64,000 nt of DNA from Mucilaginibacter arboris (GTDB lineage Bacteria; Bacteroidota; Bacteroidia; Sphingobacteriales; Sphingobacteriaceae). The translations under genes were made by a program, and so were the position numbers. Below are positions 62,701 to 64,000 of this stretch, one piece after another. The stretch covers positions 186,001 through 250,000 of the forward strand of contig NZ_WPIK01000002.1 in the NCBI RefSeq assembly GCF_009754915.1, given 5' to 3'. The notes beneath the pieces are model-generated. The model did not search any database. It worked only from the letters and a program-made list of their open reading frames with translations, and had not been told where the DNA came from. Numbering within the stretch: position 1 is the first letter of the stretch; the number at the start of each line of letters is the position of its first letter.

Positions 62701-63304
62701 TGGCGCCAATAAGGTTGGCGATATGGGCGATTTAACCATTATTGGCAATTCAACGCCCAGATACCTTTACTCCTTAAACGGCTCTTTAAGCTGGAAAGGT
62801 TTATCAATGTACATGTTGTGGCAAGGCGTAGGCAAAAGGGATTTTGCGCCACAGCTTGGAGATGCCTATTTTTGGGGTTCCGGAGCCTTAGCTCAGGTAA
62901 CTGTGTTTAAACAGCACCTGGATTACTGGACGCCAGCTAACCCAAATGCTTATTATCCAAATCCTTATGCCTCGCCAGTAGGGTCTATCAATAGTTATAT
63001 TAACAAAACGCAGCAAATTTCTGACAGGTATCTTCAGGATGCATCTTATTTAAGATTGAAAAATTTTACTTTAAGCTATAACCTTCCTCTTGCCCTCATC
63101 AGCAGAATGAAACTCAAAAAGGTGAATGTTTTTCTTACCGGGGAGAATTTGCTAACCTTTACCAAGCTGGCTAAAATGCTTGATCCTGAAACGCTTGCTA
63201 CCGTTTCAGACCAAAATAACAACCTGCTGACTCCAAGCGCCGATGCTGGTAAAATCTATCCGTTAAGTAAAGTTTATTCCATCGGACTTAATATAGGCCT
63301 TTAA
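59756..63304 (+). CDS. SusC-like TonB-dependent receptor with STN domain
   Basis: An outer-membrane importer of 1182 residues. The start ATG 59756 (MKIYNF) aligns with the start of the paralogue at 15604 (MNFYKL); a TTG at 59675 gives an unlikely leader. Signal peptide (to about VSLAQ), STN domain (KITLSAKNEPLEKVLKQIRK), carboxypeptidase-D-like repeat (DIRGKVVDESGLGLPGASVK), TonB box (EIVVVGYGTQKKE), plug (YVLVDGLEMSLADVNPNDIE) and barrel follow. Regulation by FecR at 58283 is expected. The SusD partner starts 11 bp downstream. Confidence 0.95.
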   Translation: MKIYNFKSSGGSCTVHKILLAMKLIFLLMFTALLQAQAVSLAQGKITLSAKNEPLEKVLKQIRKQSGFDLVFISTDIERAKPVTINVKEETLENTLKQCFLDQPFEFSIQSKAIVVQEKRVQGLLKNIQNILMDIRGKVVDESGLGLPGASVKVKGTATGTMTDANGRFSFKGIDENAVLVVSFLSYETQEVKAAAKSEMVIKLKAKSGSLNEIVVVGYGTQKKENLTGAVSVVKGSDLENRPVVNVTQSLQGLVPGLNVNVGGNTKPGQSFNLNVRGTANLSGSDSPYVLVDGLEMSLADVNPNDIESISVLKDASAAAIYGARAAYGVILVTTKKGSADKMSLNYSGNVGLTSPVKLPDMANSLEFANYFNAATFNALGTKQYSDDKLALLAKYINDPTGMSIFPEVNSNNYSNWENSSNGVANTNWFKLHYKPFAVRQDHNLSMSGGSNQVQYYISGGYYNEGGSLRYADINYDRYNLNAKVTSQLAKWIKVKANTKYTTSKNVTPLAGFENLFFHNLARMRPNVSPYDLNGNWSEQSMVPYLQSGSKAQNNNTTLALLTGLELEPVKKWKIFMDLNLRQQSNESSSLKLPGTIYGIDGTPIAVNRSEYNIPIKGSYGRTMEKVTYLSPNIYTNYAYSIQQKHNFDLTVGYQQESNQYSSLTANAQDLISANRPGISLSTGAQTIAESRTHWATMGAFGRLTYNYKSKYLLEMNGRYDGSSRFAAGSRWGFFPSFSAGYNLAQEKFMQDKVSWIDELKIRGSYGFLGNQSGAGLYSYSENMNVSTPGIGTGPRYYFGSGREANIYAPGAFNPFVTWEKVENTDFGLDMSAFKGRLNLTLDVYQRNTRDMLGPTLDIADMYGTTPPVSNNADLRNRGWEISLNWRGNISEKITYTIGGLLADSKSIVTKYQNPTKSNPTATWYEGKTVGEIWGYRTSGLIQNAADAAAYNKLDRSYLTSIAWVPGDVAYRDLNGDNKINRGANKVGDMGDLTIIGNSTPRYLYSLNGSLSWKGLSMYMLWQGVGKRDFAPQLGDAYFWGSGALAQVTVFKQHLDYWTPANPNAYYPNPYASPVGSINSYINKTQQISDRYLQDASYLRLKNFTLSYNLPLALISRMKLKKVNVFLTGENLLTFTKLAKMLDPETLATVSDQNNNLLTPSADAGKIYPLSKVYSIGLNIGL

Positions 63305-63315
63305 AATATCAGTAT

Positions 63316-64000
63316 ATGAAACACTTATTAAAAATATGGTTTTTGGCTGCATTAGTGCTGACCATCGTATCCTGCAAAAAGGATTTTTTAGACCAGCCGC
63401 CGCTGGATGTTCTATCTACGGCAGGTAATCTGTCCTCTACCAATGAACTCAGGCTCTATGTCAATCAGTTTTACGAACAACTTCCGGGGCAGCCAGGGGT
63501 TACAGGCGGGGCAGGTATTGCTTTTGACGATGCTAACAGCGATAACATGATCTTCACGAATGTGAACACCAGGCTTAATGGTGGCTTAGCCTTGAGCAAC
63601 GCTACAGCTATCAGTGAATATACGGTCATCAGAAGTATAAATTATTTCCTGGAAAATTATAAGCACGCCACAGGCGATCAAACGCTGATCAATCAATACC
63701 TGGGCGAGGCTAAGTTCTTCAGGGCATATTTTTATTTTAACCTGGTAAAAAAGTATGGACCGGTAACCTGGGTAAACCATGTGCTTACCGCTGATCAGGA
63801 AATGACCCAGGTGCCAAGGGATTCCCGCCTTTTGGTGATAGATTCTGTACTGGCCGATCTGGATAGGGCGGTAACTTTGCTTCCTGCAGTTAGCAACAGT
63901 GCAACCATGCGGGTACATAAGGATGTTGCCTTAACTTTAAAATCAAGAGTGGCTTTATACGAAGCAACCTGGGAAAAATACCATAAAGCCAAAGGAGACC
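63316..64000 (+). CDS. SusD-like lipoprotein (3' partial)
   Basis: An open frame of 228 codons running off the window end. It begins MKHLLKIWFLAALVLTIVSC, with the lipobox Cys at 20, then KKDFLDQPPLDVLSTAG. It carries the SusD N-terminal features SDNMIFTNVNTRLNGG, RSINYFLENYKHA and YLGEAKFFRAYFYFNLVKKY, and ends inside YEATWEKYHKAKGD. It matches the SusD at 19125 (NYFLANYKK, YEGTWEKYH). The C-terminal half, including the ligand-binding part, lies outside. Confidence 0.93.
   Translation, partial: MKHLLKIWFLAALVLTIVSCKKDFLDQPPLDVLSTAGNLSSTNELRLYVNQFYEQLPGQPGVTGGAGIAFDDANSDNMIFTNVNTRLNGGLALSNATAISEYTVIRSINYFLENYKHATGDQTLINQYLGEAKFFRAYFYFNLVKKYGPVTWVNHVLTADQEMTQVPRDSRLLVIDSVLADLDRAVTLLPAVSNSATMRVHKDVALTLKSRVALYEATWEKYHKAKGD

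Noticed and set aside
1-64000. tRNA, rRNA, autonomous IS or prophage genes
   Set aside because: None recognised; no transposase, integrase or RNA gene could be supported on either strand.

Overview
The window reads as chromosomal DNA of a Bacteroidota member, most likely of the Sphingobacteriaceae (Pedobacter or Mucilaginibacter type). This is inferred from three SusC/SusD pairs, ECF sigma/FecR pairs feeding STN-bearing SusC receptors, a one-protein hybrid two-component regulator (HTCS), near-absence of Shine-Dalgarno sequences, moderate-to-low GC and family-typical dispersed hairpins. It is almost entirely glycan-degradation genes, and all but one gene lie on the + strand.

Region 1 (1-12361) is an N-glycan/mannose/GlcNAc block: GH2 endo-beta-mannosidase-like enzyme (5' end outside the window), NagB-like/PIG-L fusion, FucP-type sugar MFS transporter, GH125 alpha-1,6-mannosidase, GH20 beta-hexosaminidase with a PA14 domain, and GH92 alpha-mannosidase. 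Together these can strip outer mannoses and GlcNAc, cleave the core and feed amino sugars inward.

Region 2 (12569-29115) holds an ECF sigma factor, a 1.1-kb repeat cluster, FecR, STN-SusC, SusD, a GH29 fucosidase, a Cys-type sulfatase, a formylglycine-generating enzyme (FGE), a PL6 lyase and a GlmM-like phosphohexomutase. Region 3 (29555-53583) starts with an HTCS and continues with GH3, SusC, SusD carrying a 140-residue insertion, a DUF5017-like lipoprotein, a heparinase II/III-like lyase, a hyaluronidase (GH56)-like protein, a GH105/GH88 unsaturated uronyl hydrolase, GH20, two sulfatases and a CBM9-like protein. This set fits breakdown of a sulfated hexosamine-uronate polymer (glycosaminoglycan-like). 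Region 4 (54035-64000) has a second ECF sigma factor, a GH27 alpha-galactosidase (the only - strand gene), a sulfatase, FecR, STN-SusC and a SusD cut by the window end.

The most striking non-coding feature is a modular intergenic repeat family. Seventeen paired elements and about ten solitary or degenerate copies share an inner terminal inverted repeat, ATGCTTCTTTTATCACC plus TAAAAA, facing its complement. The cores (about 40-150 bp) are exchangeable, and the outer arms end in GTTTAAA. The elements occur in both orientations, carry nested palindromes, sit between transcription units, often end close to a start codon, and fill the gap that splits the first sigma factor from its FecR. No transposase is present. 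They behave like a MITE/BIME-type family and are the best candidate here for something undescribed. All paired copies lie from 13172 onward; the N-glycan block has only a half copy, a degenerate trace and a terminator built from the same half sequence.
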